The notes: generated by a model from the sequence alone, not told the origin. Positions 14,100 to 22,450 are shown, numbered from the stretch's first letter. The stretch: DNA of 25,436 bases from Firmicutes bacterium CAG:822 (GCA_000432855.1 HF990841.1:1-25436); one strand, 5' to 3'. Numbers and translations: made by a program.

Positions 14100-15038
14100 A
14101 TGATTAAAGTATTTAAGAGTGAAGTAGATAAAGTTAATTTATGTGAACAGATTGAAAAGGATTGTTGGATTGATTTAATTAATCCAACTAAGGAAGAGGT
14201 TCAAAAGGTTTCTACTATATGCGGTATTGACGATTCGGTTATTATGCAGGTACTTGTTGAGAAGGAATTTCCTCGAGTTAAGAAGGTTAGTGGGGGAACT
14301 TTAATTGTTATCGATGTTCCTTATATGAAAGATAGAAGTATAAAGAATAAATATGTTACTTATCCGCTTGGAATTATTATGTGTGATAATCATCTTATAA
14401 TAACAGTGTCTTTAGTAGAACATGAGTTTTTGAAAAAGTTTAAACTTGGAGAGGTAGAAGATTTTGATATCAGAAAAAGAGTAAGATTTTTATTACAGAT
14501 GATTTTTAATTCAGCTGAGGCATATTTATATACCTTGGATTCTTTAGAAGCCGATATTCAAAGGGTTGAAAAGCATACTTATCATTCAACTAATAATAAA
14601 CAATTACTTAATTTTTTAAATATTCAAAAATCTTTAGTTTATTTTATTACTTCTTTGAGAGCTAATAGTACAGTTCTTGAAAGACTACAAAAAGAGGATA
14701 TAATTCCTTTAAATAAAGAAGAAAAGGTTCTTTTAGAAGATGCAATAATTGAAAATAAACAATGTATTGAAAATTGTGCGATTTCTAGAGAAATTTTATC
14801 TTCAACAATCGATGCTTATGGAACAATAATTTCTAATAATTTGAATGTTATCGTAAAATTTTTAACAGCGATTACGATTGTATTTTCGGTTCCAACAATG
14901 ATTGCTTCTTTTTTAGGAATGAATGTTCCACTCGGAATTGTGGGTGAGAGTGATTTATCATTTTTAATTATTTGTATTATTTCATTTATTGTTTCACTTA
15001 TTTTAGCTTGGTGGCTTAGAAAAAGAGACATGCTTTAG
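14100..15038 (+). CDS. corA: CorA-like magnesium transporter
   Basis: This 312-aa member of the CorA/MIT family is a pentameric Mg2+ (or Co2+/Ni2+) channel. Residues 1 to about 250 form the cytoplasmic funnel and long stalk helix. Two membrane segments follow at about 255-271 and 287-305, separated by the signature G273-M-N in 'FLGMNVP', which is the selectivity filter. A basic C-terminal tail ends in 'LRKRDML'. A longer reading begins at 14013, but AAGGTGA (14089-14095) sits just before the ATG at 14100, where conserved-looking sequence begins. It appears monocistronic, with a long terminator overlapping its stop codon. Transport direction and ion preference are not readable. Confidence 0.9.
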   Translation: MIKVFKSEVDKVNLCEQIEKDCWIDLINPTKEEVQKVSTICGIDDSVIMQVLVEKEFPRVKKVSGGTLIVIDVPYMKDRSIKNKYVTYPLGIIMCDNHLIITVSLVEHEFLKKFKLGEVEDFDIRKRVRFLLQMIFNSAEAYLYTLDSLEADIQRVEKHTYHSTNNKQLLNFLNIQKSLVYFITSLRANSTVLERLQKEDIIPLNKEEKVLLEDAIIENKQCIENCAISREILSSTIDAYGTIISNNLNVIVKFLTAITIVFSVPTMIASFLGMNVPLGIVGESDLSFLIICIISFIVSLILAWWLRKRDML

Positions 15039-15064
15039 ACGTTAAGTATGTGTCTTTTTTTTTG
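15022..15064 (+). terminator. Strong intrinsic terminator overlapping the CorA stop
   Basis: A 14-nt arm (15022-15035) pairs with 15044-15057, with one G-G mismatch and one G-U pair, around an 8-nt loop. A long T-run follows to 15064. The last CorA codons form the left arm. Confidence 0.8.
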
Positions 15065-15118
15065 CTTTTTTGAATTTTTGTGTAATAAATGTGTTATGAT
15101 ATAGGAGAAAGGTAGGTA

Positions 15119-15868
15119 ATGAAAATGTTACAAGATAAAGTGGCAATTGTCACAGGCGGTACTAGAGGTATTGGCTTTGCAGTAGTTAAAAAGTTTTTGG
15201 ATAATGGAGCTAAGGTAGTTTTATTTGGAACTAAAGAAGAATCGGTTCAAAATGCTTTAGTGAAATTAAAGGGTGAAAATCCAGGATATGAAGTTATGGG
15301 AATGCATCCAGATATTACAAATATGAAAGAGGTTGAAAAAGCTTTTGCAGAAGTAAAAAATAGATATGGTAAGATCGATATTGTGGTAAATAATGCTGGT
15401 ATTTCAGCGCGTGATAGTTTATATAATTATACAGAAGAAGCTTTTGATAAAATTATTGATTTAAATATAAAAGCGGTGTTTAATTGTTCTAAAGTAGGAG
15501 CTAGTTATATGAAACAGCAAGGTGGTGGAGTTATTTTAAATACTAGTTCAATGGTTAGTATTTATGGACAAGCTGCAGGATGTGGATATCCAACTAGTAA
15601 GTTTGCAGTTAATGGTTTAACTAAGTCTTTAGCTAGAGAACTTGGCAGAGATCATATTAGAGTAAATGCGGTGGCTCCTGGTGTTATTCATACAGATATG
15701 GTAGATAGTTTGCCCGAAGAGATGATTAAACCAATTATTGCTTCTATTCCAATTGGTAGAATGGGTGAGCCTGAAGATATTGCGAATGCATTTCTCTTTT
15801 TAGCAAGTGATATGGCAAGTTTTATTACGGGAGCCGTTTTATCAGTTGATGGAGCTGGAATGTGTTAG
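15119..15868 (+). CDS. Short-chain dehydrogenase/reductase (FabG-like)
   Basis: This 249-aa classical SDR enzyme performs NAD(P)(H)-dependent oxidation or reduction of an alcohol or ketone. The cofactor loop is T12-G-G-T-R-G-I-G19, the NNAG motif is at 91-94, and the catalytic set is N116, S144, Y157 and K161 ('YPTSK'). 'RVNAVAPGVIHTDM' and the C-terminal 'GAVLSVDGAGMC' are typical of the FabG/glucose-dehydrogenase/hydroxysteroid-dehydrogenase group. It stands alone rather than in a fatty-acid cluster, so a FabG assignment is not safe. AAAGG/GGTAGG (15108-15116) precedes the ATG at 15119; ATG 15125 is an alternative. A TATGAT at 15095-15100 may be a -10 box, but its -35 box is poorly spaced. 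Confidence 0.88.
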   Translation: MKMLQDKVAIVTGGTRGIGFAVVKKFLDNGAKVVLFGTKEESVQNALVKLKGENPGYEVMGMHPDITNMKEVEKAFAEVKNRYGKIDIVVNNAGISARDSLYNYTEEAFDKIIDLNIKAVFNCSKVGASYMKQQGGGVILNTSSMVSIYGQAAGCGYPTSKFAVNGLTKSLARELGRDHIRVNAVAPGVIHTDMVDSLPEEMIKPIIASIPIGRMGEPEDIANAFLFLASDMASFITGAVLSVDGAGMC

Positions 15869-15888
15869 AAGATTTATATCTTCTTTTT
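15867..15888 (+). terminator. Intrinsic terminator between SDR and sirtuin genes
   Basis: AGAAGAT (15867-15873) pairs with ATCTTCT (15878-15884) around TTAT, followed by five T. It begins inside the SDR stop codon and ends 10 nt before the sirtuin start. No promoter is visible between them, so readthrough probably supplies the sirtuin. Confidence 0.7.
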
Positions 15889-15898
15889 AGGTGGTTGT

Positions 15899-16618
15899 AT
15901 GGATGAGATTAGTAAGTTACAAAAGATGATAGATGAATGTGAAAATATAGTGTTTTTTGGTGGCGCTGGTGTTTCGACGGAAAGTGGTCTTAAGGATTTT
16001 AGAAGTAAAGATGGCCTTTATAATATGAAATATAAATATCCACCAGAAGAGATTTTAAATCATAGTTTTTTTGAAAATAATACGGAAGAATTTTATAACT
16101 TTTATAAAGATAAGTTAAATGCTTTAGATATTTTGCCTAATGTTTGTCATAAATATTTAGCTCAGTTAGAAGAAAAAGGTAAGTTAAAGGCAATTGTTAC
16201 ACAAAATATCGATGGTTTACACCAAAAGGCTGGAAGTAAAAATGTGTTAGAGTTACATGGAACAATTTATGAAAATAATTGTATGAAATGTGGTAAGAGT
16301 TATGATGCTTCTTATGTGTTTGAAAGTAGTGGGATTCCTAAATGTTCATGCGGAGGAATTATAAAGCCTGATGTTGTTTTATATGAAGAAGCGCTTGATG
16401 ATGGGATAGTAGATGAAGCTGTTTATAGAATTAGTAAGGCAGAGTTACTTATTGTAGCTGGAACTTCACTCACGGTTTATCCAGCTAGTAGTTTTGTGAG
16501 ATATTTTAAGGGTAAATACTTAGTTATTATCAATAACGATAAGACTAGTTATGATGGAATGGCTAATTTAGTTATTCATGATAAAATAGGAAATGTGTTT
16601 AGTAAATTAAAAATATAG
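15899..16618 (+). CDS. cobB: NAD-dependent protein deacylase, sirtuin family
   Basis: This 239-aa Sir2-family enzyme removes acyl groups from protein lysines while consuming NAD+. The NAD-binding 'GGAGVSTESGLKDFRS' (21-36), 'TQNIDGLHQKAG' (101-112), catalytic H120 in 'ELHGT' and 'VAGTSLTVYPAS' (186-197) are all present. Zinc is held by C128, C131, C149 and C151. C149 and C151 are spaced C-x-C, which is tight but seen in bacterial class U enzymes. The protein is full length for this group. AGGTGG (15889-15894) lies 4 nt before the ATG. Such enzymes often counter acetyl-CoA synthetase acetylation, but no such partner is nearby. Confidence 0.93.
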   Translation: MDEISKLQKMIDECENIVFFGGAGVSTESGLKDFRSKDGLYNMKYKYPPEEILNHSFFENNTEEFYNFYKDKLNALDILPNVCHKYLAQLEEKGKLKAIVTQNIDGLHQKAGSKNVLELHGTIYENNCMKCGKSYDASYVFESSGIPKCSCGGIIKPDVVLYEEALDDGIVDEAVYRISKAELLIVAGTSLTVYPASSFVRYFKGKYLVIINNDKTSYDGMANLVIHDKIGNVFSKLKI

Positions 16619-16643
16619 GTGTCTATTATTGACATCTTTTTTT
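16617..16643 (+). terminator. Terminator of the sirtuin gene
   Basis: AGGTGTC (16617-16623) pairs with GACATCT (16631-16637) around TATTATT, followed by a T-run. The right arm also contains most of the -35 box of the next promoter. Confidence 0.8.
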
Positions 16644-16657
16644 ATATATAGTAATAT
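16629..16657 (+). promoter_or_regulatory. Sigma-A promoter of the metal-resistance operon
   Basis: A perfect -35 TTGACA (16629-16634) is followed after 17 nt by TAATAT (16652-16657). Initiation near 16664 falls within the operator palindrome, so bound repressor would block the start site. Confidence 0.65.
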
Positions 16658-16658
16658 G

Positions 16659-16684
16659 ATTATATGAACAAATATTCATATAAT
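16659..16684 (+). promoter_or_regulatory. SmtB/ArsR-type operator (perfect inverted repeat)
   Basis: ATTATATGAA (16659-16668) and TTCATATAAT (16675-16684) are perfect inverted arms around CAAATA. The core TGAA-x6-TTCA matches operators bound by SmtB, CzrA and ZiaR type metal sensors. It lies just upstream of the repressor gene, indicating autoregulation with release by metal. Confidence 0.8.
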
Positions 16685-16697
16685 TGGGGTGATGAAA

Positions 16698-17000
16698 ATG
16701 TATAGTAAAGAATTTTTAGGAGGATTAGCTGAATTTTTTAAGATATTTGGAGATGAAACAAGACTTAGAATACTAGATTTATTAGTGTCTGGCGAGAAGT
16801 CGGTGAATGAGATTGCAAAAAAACTTGATGTCAGTCAATCGGCGGTTTCACATCAATTAAAAACGCTTAGAGGCTCTAATTTAGTAAAAGCGAATAAAGT
16901 GGGTCAAACGGTAAATTATAGTATTACAGATGAACACATTGAAATTATTTTGAAATATGGAATAGAACACTTAAAGGAGAAGATGGCTGATGAAAATTAA
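16698..17000 (+). CDS. ArsR/SmtB-family zinc-type metal-sensing repressor
   Basis: This 100-aa winged-helix dimeric repressor dissociates from DNA when it binds metal. The recognition helix region is 'VSQSAVSHQLKTLR' (45-58). Near the C-terminus D78, H80, H91 and E94 reproduce the alpha-5 metal site of SmtB/CzrA (Asp-x-His, then His-x2-Glu/His). The alpha-3 cysteine motif of CadC and ArsR is absent ('EKSVNEIA'). This points to a Zn(II) or Co(II) sensor rather than cadmium/lead or arsenite. The start at 16698 is chosen because GGGGTG (16686-16691) is 6 nt upstream; the in-frame GTG 16689 and ATG 16692 are too close. It overlaps the ATPase gene by 11 nt, implying translational coupling. Confidence 0.9.
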   Translation: MYSKEFLGGLAEFFKIFGDETRLRILDLLVSGEKSVNEIAKKLDVSQSAVSHQLKTLRGSNLVKANKVGQTVNYSITDEHIEIILKYGIEHLKEKMADEN

Positions 17001-18822
17001 GTTTAATGAAGATATTATTAAAATTATTATAAGTGCAATCTTGTTTGTTATAGCTTTATTGTTTCAGAATTATGAAATAGTTCATTTGATTTTACTCGTT
17101 TGCAGTTATTTAATAGTTTCTTATAGGATATTTATAGAGGCGATAAAGAAATTAGTGAAAGGCAATGTTTTTGATGAGAATACTTTGATGATTATTGCAA
17201 CGGTAAGTGCATTTATTATAGGTGAGTATCCAGAAGCGGTTATGGTTATGCTTTTATTTGAGTTTGGCGAATATTTATCTGATTTAGCGGTCGATAATTC
17301 TAAAGAGTCGATTACAAAACTTATGGATCTTAGAAGTGATTATGTCAATTTAAAAAAAGGCGAAAGAATAGAAAAAGTAGATATAAAAGAAGCGGTTATT
17401 GATGATATATTTATAGTTAAACCTGGCGAAAAAGTACCTTTGGATGGAGTAGTTTTAGATGGTAAAACTTCTGTGGATACGGCTAGTTTGACTGGGGAAA
17501 GTGTTCCTAGAGAAGTTGTTCAAGGTGATACGGTTTTAAGTGGATTTGTGAATGGTAGTGGAGTTATTACGGTAAAAGCGACAGGTGTGGCTGAAAATTC
17601 AACGGCTAGTAAGATTATCAATTTGCTTGAAAACTCTAATGATAAGAAAACAAAAACTGAAAAATTTATTACGAGATTTTCTAAAATATATACACCGATT
17701 GTCGTTATTTTAGCGGTTTTGATTGTGGTGATTCCGACAATGTTGGGGGCTAATTTTAATGATTTTTTATACAAAGCTTTGGTGTTTTTGGTAACAGCTT
17801 GTCCATGTGCCTTGGTTATATCTGTACCTTTAGGATTTTTCTGTGGTGTAGGGCGAGCTAGCAAGGAAGGAATACTAATTAAAGGTGGTGATGGGCTTGA
17901 GAGTTTATCTAAGTTAGAAACGGTAGTTTTTGATAAAACAGGAACGGTTACGGAAGGTAAATTTGAAGTTAGAGATATTGTAAGTAGAGGTGTATCAAAA
18001 GATGAACTTTTAGAGTTAGCAGCTTATTCAGAATATTATTCTAATCACCCAATAGCAAAGTCGATTGTGACAGCTTATAAAGATGAGATTGATGAGAATT
18101 TAATTAAAAATTATAAAGAAGTTAGTGGATATGGTGTTACGGCAATAGTAAATGATAAAAAGGTAATGATTGGTAATGATAAATTATTAAATCAAGAAAA
18201 TATAGCAGTAGAGGAAGTTTATAATTTCGGAACGACTATTTATGTGGCTTGTGACGGTAAATACTTAGGTTATTTAGTAATCGGCGATAAAATAAAGGAT
18301 TCAGCTTACAATTTAGTTAATAATTTGAAGAAAAATGGTATTAATAGAGTTGTTATGCTTTCGGGTGATACGGAAGATATGGTAAAAATAGTGGCTGATA
18401 AAGTTAATATAGATGAATATTATTCCCAGTTATTACCGATAGATAAGGTTCAAAAATTAAGAGAAATTAAAGAAAAATCATATACGGCTTTTGTTGGTGA
18501 TGGGATAAATGATGCACCAGTTATTAAGGAAGCGGATTTAGGTATTTCAATGGGCGGTATTGGTAGTGATGCGGCTATTGAAGCGTCTGATGTTGTATTA
18601 ATGCATGATAATTTAGATAAGATAGTAACAGCTATAAAGATATCACATATTACACAAAAAATTGTAATGTTTAATATTGTATTTGCTTTAGGTTTTAAGT
18701 TTTTAATGCTTGTTTTGGCTACATTTGGTTTAGCTAGTATATGGATGGCAGTATTTGCCGATGTGGGAGTAACCTTACTTGCAGTTTTAAACGCTTTGAG
18801 AATAATGAAAAAGAAATTATAA
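16990..18822 (+). CDS. P1B-type heavy-metal (Zn/Cd/Pb) exporting ATPase
   Basis: This 610-aa pump exports soft divalent metal ions across the membrane with ATP. It has the phosphatase motif TGES (168-171), the CPC metal site (271-273), the phosphorylation site D315-KTGT, the P1B-specific HP motif (353-354) and the hinge GDGIND (503-508). K570 and D591 ('FADVGVTLLAVLNALR') lie in the last membrane segments. The CPC plus terminal Asp/Lys pair marks the P1B-2 (ZntA/CadA) group for Zn2+, Cd2+ and Pb2+. The usual N-terminal heavy-metal-binding domain is missing: the protein begins directly with membrane helices. The start overlaps the end of the repressor gene, and both are under the operator at 16659. 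A terminator follows immediately. Confidence 0.93.
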   Translation: MKIKFNEDIIKIIISAILFVIALLFQNYEIVHLILLVCSYLIVSYRIFIEAIKKLVKGNVFDENTLMIIATVSAFIIGEYPEAVMVMLLFEFGEYLSDLAVDNSKESITKLMDLRSDYVNLKKGERIEKVDIKEAVIDDIFIVKPGEKVPLDGVVLDGKTSVDTASLTGESVPREVVQGDTVLSGFVNGSGVITVKATGVAENSTASKIINLLENSNDKKTKTEKFITRFSKIYTPIVVILAVLIVVIPTMLGANFNDFLYKALVFLVTACPCALVISVPLGFFCGVGRASKEGILIKGGDGLESLSKLETVVFDKTGTVTEGKFEVRDIVSRGVSKDELLELAAYSEYYSNHPIAKSIVTAYKDEIDENLIKNYKEVSGYGVTAIVNDKKVMIGNDKLLNQENIAVEEVYNFGTTIYVACDGKYLGYLVIGDKIKDSAYNLVNNLKKNGINRVVMLSGDTEDMVKIVADKVNIDEYYSQLLPIDKVQKLREIKEKSYTAFVGDGINDAPVIKEADLGISMGGIGSDAAIEASDVVLMHDNLDKIVTAIKISHITQKIVMFNIVFALGFKFLMLVLATFGLASIWMAVFADVGVTLLAVLNALRIMKKKL

Positions 18823-18848
18823 TTCAAACAATTTTGTTTGAATTTTTT
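18821..18848 (+). terminator. Terminator of the metal-resistance operon
   Basis: AATTCAAACA (18821-18830) pairs perfectly with TGTTTGAATT (18835-18844) around ATTT, with a T-run to 18848. The ATPase stop codon overlaps its first bases. Confidence 0.85.
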
Positions 18849-18866
18849 GTTTTTTAAAGGAATTGT

Positions 18867-18890
18867 GTTTTTTTGTCGTATGTTTTATAT
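18867..18890 (+). repeat. 24-bp direct repeat, left copy
   Basis: These 24 bases (GTTTTTTTGT, then CGTATGTTTTATAT) are identical to 19801-19824. Flanking bases are also similar, with GGAATTGT here and GGAAATTGC before the right copy. The repeats bracket the DUF1016 gene, and this copy ends on the first base of its apparent TTG start. Confidence 0.8.
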
Positions 18891-19774
18891 TGAACTACTA
18901 TAATGAAATAAAAGAAACCTTAGTTAAGAATGAAATATATAAAAATGTCAAAGACTATTCTAAAAATAAAAGTGATTTAAATGCTTACTATGAAGTGGGA
19001 AGATTAATAGTGGAAGCTCAAGGTGGAGTGAAGAGAGCTAAATATGGAAATAAATTAATAAAAGAATATTCTGAGAAATTAACCAAAGAACTTGGTAAAG
19101 GATATAATGTTACTAGTTTGAAAGGAATGCGTCAATTGTTTATAAAAAGTCCGACAGTGTCGGACCAATTGTATTTTTTGAATTGGAGTCAAATTTTAGA
19201 AATTGTATATTTGGAAGATAATAGAAAAATAAATTACTATATTAGTCAGTGTATTAATTTTAATTTATCAGTGAGAGAATTACGTGAAAGAATCAAATCT
19301 AAAGAGTATGAAAGAATAGGTTATAAGGAAGATTTGGAAGAATCTAAAATAAATACTCTAATTAAAAATCCAATCATTATAAAAACAAATAATCCACATG
19401 TCAAATTAAGTGAATATGCTTTACATCAAACAATTTTAGAAAATATGGACGATTTTTTAAAAGAGCTTGGTATTGGTTTTGCTTATATTGGTAATGAAGT
19501 AAAAATTAAAATAGGGGATAATTATCATTATATTGATTTTTTACTATATAATTATAAGTTTAATTGTTTTGTAGTTATAGAATTAAAAATAACTGAATTT
19601 AAAGCTGAATATATTGGACAGATAACAAAATACATAAATTACGTAGATAAAAACATTAAAGAAGTATTTAATGATAAAACTGTTGGAGTTGTAATTTGTA
19701 AGAAAGAAAATAAATAAGTTATGGAATACTGTACAGATAATAGAATCTTCACAACTGTTTATAAATTACAATAA
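18890..19774 (+). pseudogene. DUF1016/YhcG-family PD-(D/E)XK nuclease, degraded
   Basis: The N-terminal half ('NYYNEIKET', 'YYEVGRLIVEAQGG', 'YSEKLTKELGKGYN', 'LKGMRQLF') and the C-terminal nuclease core match DUF1016. Counting from 18890, D216 in 'IDFLLYN' and E231-L-K233 are the nuclease residues. Such proteins are predicted endonucleases, often near restriction or mobile loci. Three defects are visible. The gene starts at TTG, where relatives have ATG before 'NYYNEI', and it has no Shine-Dalgarno site. A TAA at 19715-19717 cuts the frame after 'CKKENK'. Past it the frame resumes with family-like sequence ('VMEYCTDNRIFTTVYKL') to TAA 19772-19774. So 275 of about 294 residues are readable. 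It lies between 24-bp direct repeats, and a 17-bp GC-rich palindrome is inside it (19149-19165). Confidence 0.75.
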
Positions 19775-19780
19775 AAATAT

Positions 19781-19808
19781 CGCAATAAGAAGGAAATTGC
19801 GTTTTTTT
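19781..19808 (+). terminator. Terminator of the DUF1016 unit
   Basis: CGCAAT (19781-19786) pairs with ATTGCG (19796-19801) around nine bases, followed by seven T that belong to the right-hand 24-bp repeat. The left repeat copy lacks the matching left arm. Confidence 0.65.
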
Positions 19809-19824
19809 GTCGTATGTTTTATAT
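19801..19824 (+). repeat. 24-bp direct repeat, right copy (leader of the ABC operon)
   Basis: Identical over 24 bases to 18867-18890. Here it runs directly into AGAGGTG (19825-19831), the Shine-Dalgarno site of the ABC ATPase gene. This copy therefore looks like the native leader and the left one like the duplicate. Confidence 0.8.
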
Positions 19825-19836
19825 AGAGGTGAAACT

Positions 19837-20529
19837 ATGGAAATATTAAATGTAAAAAAATTAAGTAAAAAATACGGCAAAGGAGAAAATGAATTTTTAG
19901 CTTTAAATAATGTATCCTTTAAAGTTCAAAAAGGAGAATTTATTGTGATTGTAGGTAAGAGTGGTAGTGGTAAAAGTACACTACTTCATTTGCTTGGTGG
20001 TTTAGATAAGCCAAGTTCAGGTAGTGTATTTATAAATAATCAAGATATCTATAAAATGTCTGATAAAAACTTAACGGTTTTTAGAAGAAAATATATTGGA
20101 ATTATTTATCAGTTTTATAATTTGATTCCAGTTTTGAGTGTGAAAGAAAATATTTTATTACCGGCTTTATTTGATGGACGTAATATTAGTGATAAAAAAA
20201 TTAATGATATGCTTAAAAGTTTGGGCCTTTTAAATAAAGCTGATGCTTATCCAAATGATCTATCGGGTGGTCAACAACAGAGAGTAGCTATTGGAAGAGC
20301 TTTAATAAATCATCCCAAAATATTATTAGCTGATGAGCCAACTGGTAATTTAGATAGCCGAAATAGTAAGCATGTGATGAAGTTATTAGAATTTTATAAT
20401 AAGAAATATCGTCAGACAATTATTATGGTTACTCATGATATGAGTTTGGCCAAAAGAGCTAGTAGGGTAATAACGATGTCAGATGGGAAAATTATAAAGG
20501 ATGAAATAAATGATAAAGTTAAGTCTTAG
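19837..20529 (+). CDS. ABC transporter ATP-binding protein (MacB/LolD type)
   Basis: This 230-aa ATPase powers the FtsX-type permease encoded next. It has Walker A G40-K-S-G-S-G-K-S-T48, a Q-loop at Q92, the signature LSGGQQQR (142-149), Walker B ILLADEP (162-168) and switch H200. The spacing of these motifs, with 'SGSV' and 'LFDGRNISD', fits the LolD/MacB/BceA branch. Members act in mechanotransmission, lipoprotein release or antimicrobial-peptide resistance rather than import. AGAGGTG (19825-19831) precedes the ATG by 5 nt; an upstream in-frame TTG at 19807 is rejected. The permease gene overlaps its 3' end by 20 nt, so the two are translationally coupled. No two-component genes are adjacent. 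Confidence 0.93.
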   Translation: MEILNVKKLSKKYGKGENEFLALNNVSFKVQKGEFIVIVGKSGSGKSTLLHLLGGLDKPSSGSVFINNQDIYKMSDKNLTVFRRKYIGIIYQFYNLIPVLSVKENILLPALFDGRNISDKKINDMLKSLGLLNKADAYPNDLSGGQQQRVAIGRALINHPKILLADEPTGNLDSRNSKHVMKLLEFYNKKYRQTIIMVTHDMSLAKRASRVITMSDGKIIKDEINDKVKS

Positions 20530-22450
20530 TTATTTAAGGAAGAATAAGAAACAAACTCTTACTGTTTTAATAGGGATTATTTTAGCTAGTATTTTATTAT
20601 TTAGTGTTGGTATTTTGTTTTCGTCTTTTAGAGAATGTTTAATTAAAAAAATTCTTGAAACAAATGATTTTCACGTAAAAATTGAAGGCAATTTAAATGG
20701 CTTGTCTGATAATAATATTTTGTCTTTAAAGATAGATGGTGATGAGTATTTAATAAAGTTTGATGATATTTATGACACATATAGGGAAACTGATAATATT
20801 TGCACACAAAAAACATGTGATAAGATAGTTTATAATGTTAAATTACTTTCTTTGTATGGAATTGGTGATAATAATTATTTGAATCTTTTTAAAGAACTAT
20901 TAGTAGGACTCGTTTTAGTATTATCGATTGCAGTATTTTTTATTATATATAATTCTTTTCAAATATCGCTTACTAAAAGAAAAAGAGATGTCGCATTATT
21001 TAAAGCTATTGGTATTAGTAATAATCAGTTATACAAAGTGTTTTTATTTGAAGGAATTATATGTGGAGTTTTGGGATTAATTTTAGGGTTTAGCTTAAGT
21101 TTATTTTTTAATATAGGCATTATAAATTTAGTAAATAATTTATTTGATGAGGTTTTTGGTGGAGGTTTAGAACTTAGTTTATATAGACCATTTATTTTTA
21201 TTCCTTTTATTTTTATTATTTTTATTATTTTATTTTCAGCGATTTTGCCACTTTTTAAAATTAAAAAATATAAAGTGATGGAACTTTTTAGAGAAAATGA
21301 TTTTGTAAAAAAGGAAAGTTATCATTTTAAAAATTTTGTTTTAAATTATGCTTATACTAATTATGTAAGAAGTAAAAGAAAGTACCGAAGCTTAATTATA
21401 TGTGTTTTTATTATAATTATTTTATTTAATAGTTTTATGAGACTGACAGGTTATACATTAACAATAATTAATGAATATGTAGATATACCTAAATACGATA
21501 TAAGTGTGACAAGTAATATGAGCGATTATAATAAACTTGATGGTTTGGCTAGTTATTTATCAGCTGATAAGAAAAATATATTTAGAAGTTGCACGAAGCA
21601 AGCGTCGATTCCTAAAGAAAATTATAATCAGGGATTTCAAAATACGGTAGAGGTTTTAATTACAGATGTGGGTGGTAATGAAGTTATCAATTTAGTTAAT
21701 GATACTATAATAGATAAGGATAAAATGATTAAAGAAAGATATAAACCTTTTAAGAGTTTAAATAGTATAACGTTAGATAGTGGTGAAGAAATAAATAATA
21801 TAAGTATTACTAATAAGGTGCCTTTTGGATTTGATAATATGCTTGTGAAAGGAAGAGTTATTTTAAATTTAGATGAAGATAAATTTAGTGAAGTGTGTCC
21901 GTTTTTTTCAGGTAATGCGTTAATTAAAACTGATGAAAATCATCTTGATAATCTAATTTTGAAATATGTTAAAAATAATGGTTTTGAGGTTGCTTATACA
22001 AATGTAAAAAAAGCTTATGAACTGATAAATAATGTTGTTTTATTAATTAAACTTTTTATGTTTGCATGTGTGGGAATTGTAGTTTTGATTTCGGTTTTTA
22101 CAATCTTTAATATTATTTCTGCAAATATTAAAATACGAAAAAGGGAACTTGCTAGTTTAAAAGTAATAGGTTTTACTAATCTTAAAATTAATTTTTGTCT
22201 GTTAGTTGAAAGTTTTATTATAAGTGTGAAAGGTGCTTTATATGCATTTCCGTTTGTTTTACTAATTAGTAATGGTTTATATGAAAATTTAGGAATGTAT
22301 TTCGAAGTTAATATATCTATTTTTAATTATAGTTTATATATTTTAAGTTTTATCGGTTGTTTTTTGCTTATTTTTATATGTATGTTTGTTAGTCATTTAA
22401 ATTTATATAGAAATAGTTTAATTTTAAATATTAAATGTGATAATGTTTAA
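20510..22450 (+). CDS. FtsX-like ABC transporter permease, 646 aa
   Basis: This membrane subunit pairs with the preceding ATPase. I count eight hydrophobic segments at about 17-38, 128-150, 182-207, 227-249, 293-313, 509-536, 563-588 and 605-630. That gives two four-helix FtsX units. The second external loop (about 315-505) is large and may bind ligand, while the first (about 40-125) is unusually short and holds two Cys (98 and 103). Each unit has the cytoplasmic 'KRKRDVALFKAIGIS'/'KRELASLKVIGFT' coupling element that contacts the ATPase. The layout resembles efflux or peptide-resistance permeases such as BceB, but the substrate is unknown. The start overlaps the ATPase gene. No convincing terminator follows in the roughly 60 nt after the stop. 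Confidence 0.88.
   Translation: MIKLSLSYLRKNKKQTLTVLIGIILASILLFSVGILFSSFRECLIKKILETNDFHVKIEGNLNGLSDNNILSLKIDGDEYLIKFDDIYDTYRETDNICTQKTCDKIVYNVKLLSLYGIGDNNYLNLFKELLVGLVLVLSIAVFFIIYNSFQISLTKRKRDVALFKAIGISNNQLYKVFLFEGIICGVLGLILGFSLSLFFNIGIINLVNNLFDEVFGGGLELSLYRPFIFIPFIFIIFIILFSAILPLFKIKKYKVMELFRENDFVKKESYHFKNFVLNYAYTNYVRSKRKYRSLIICVFIIIILFNSFMRLTGYTLTIINEYVDIPKYDISVTSNMSDYNKLDGLASYLSADKKNIFRSCTKQASIPKENYNQGFQNTVEVLITDVGGNEVINLVNDTIIDKDKMIKERYKPFKSLNSITLDSGEEINNISITNKVPFGFDNMLVKGRVILNLDEDKFSEVCPFFSGNALIKTDENHLDNLILKYVKNNGFEVAYTNVKKAYELINNVVLLIKLFMFACVGIVVLISVFTIFNIISANIKIRKRELASLKVIGFTNLKINFCLLVESFIISVKGALYAFPFVLLISNGLYENLGMYFEVNISIFNYSLYILSFIGCFLLIFICMFVSHLNLYRNSLILNIKCDNV

Noticed and set aside
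17520..17864. Minus-strand open frame inside the zinc ATPase gene.
   Set aside because: It is antisense to conserved P-type ATPase motifs and has no start signals.
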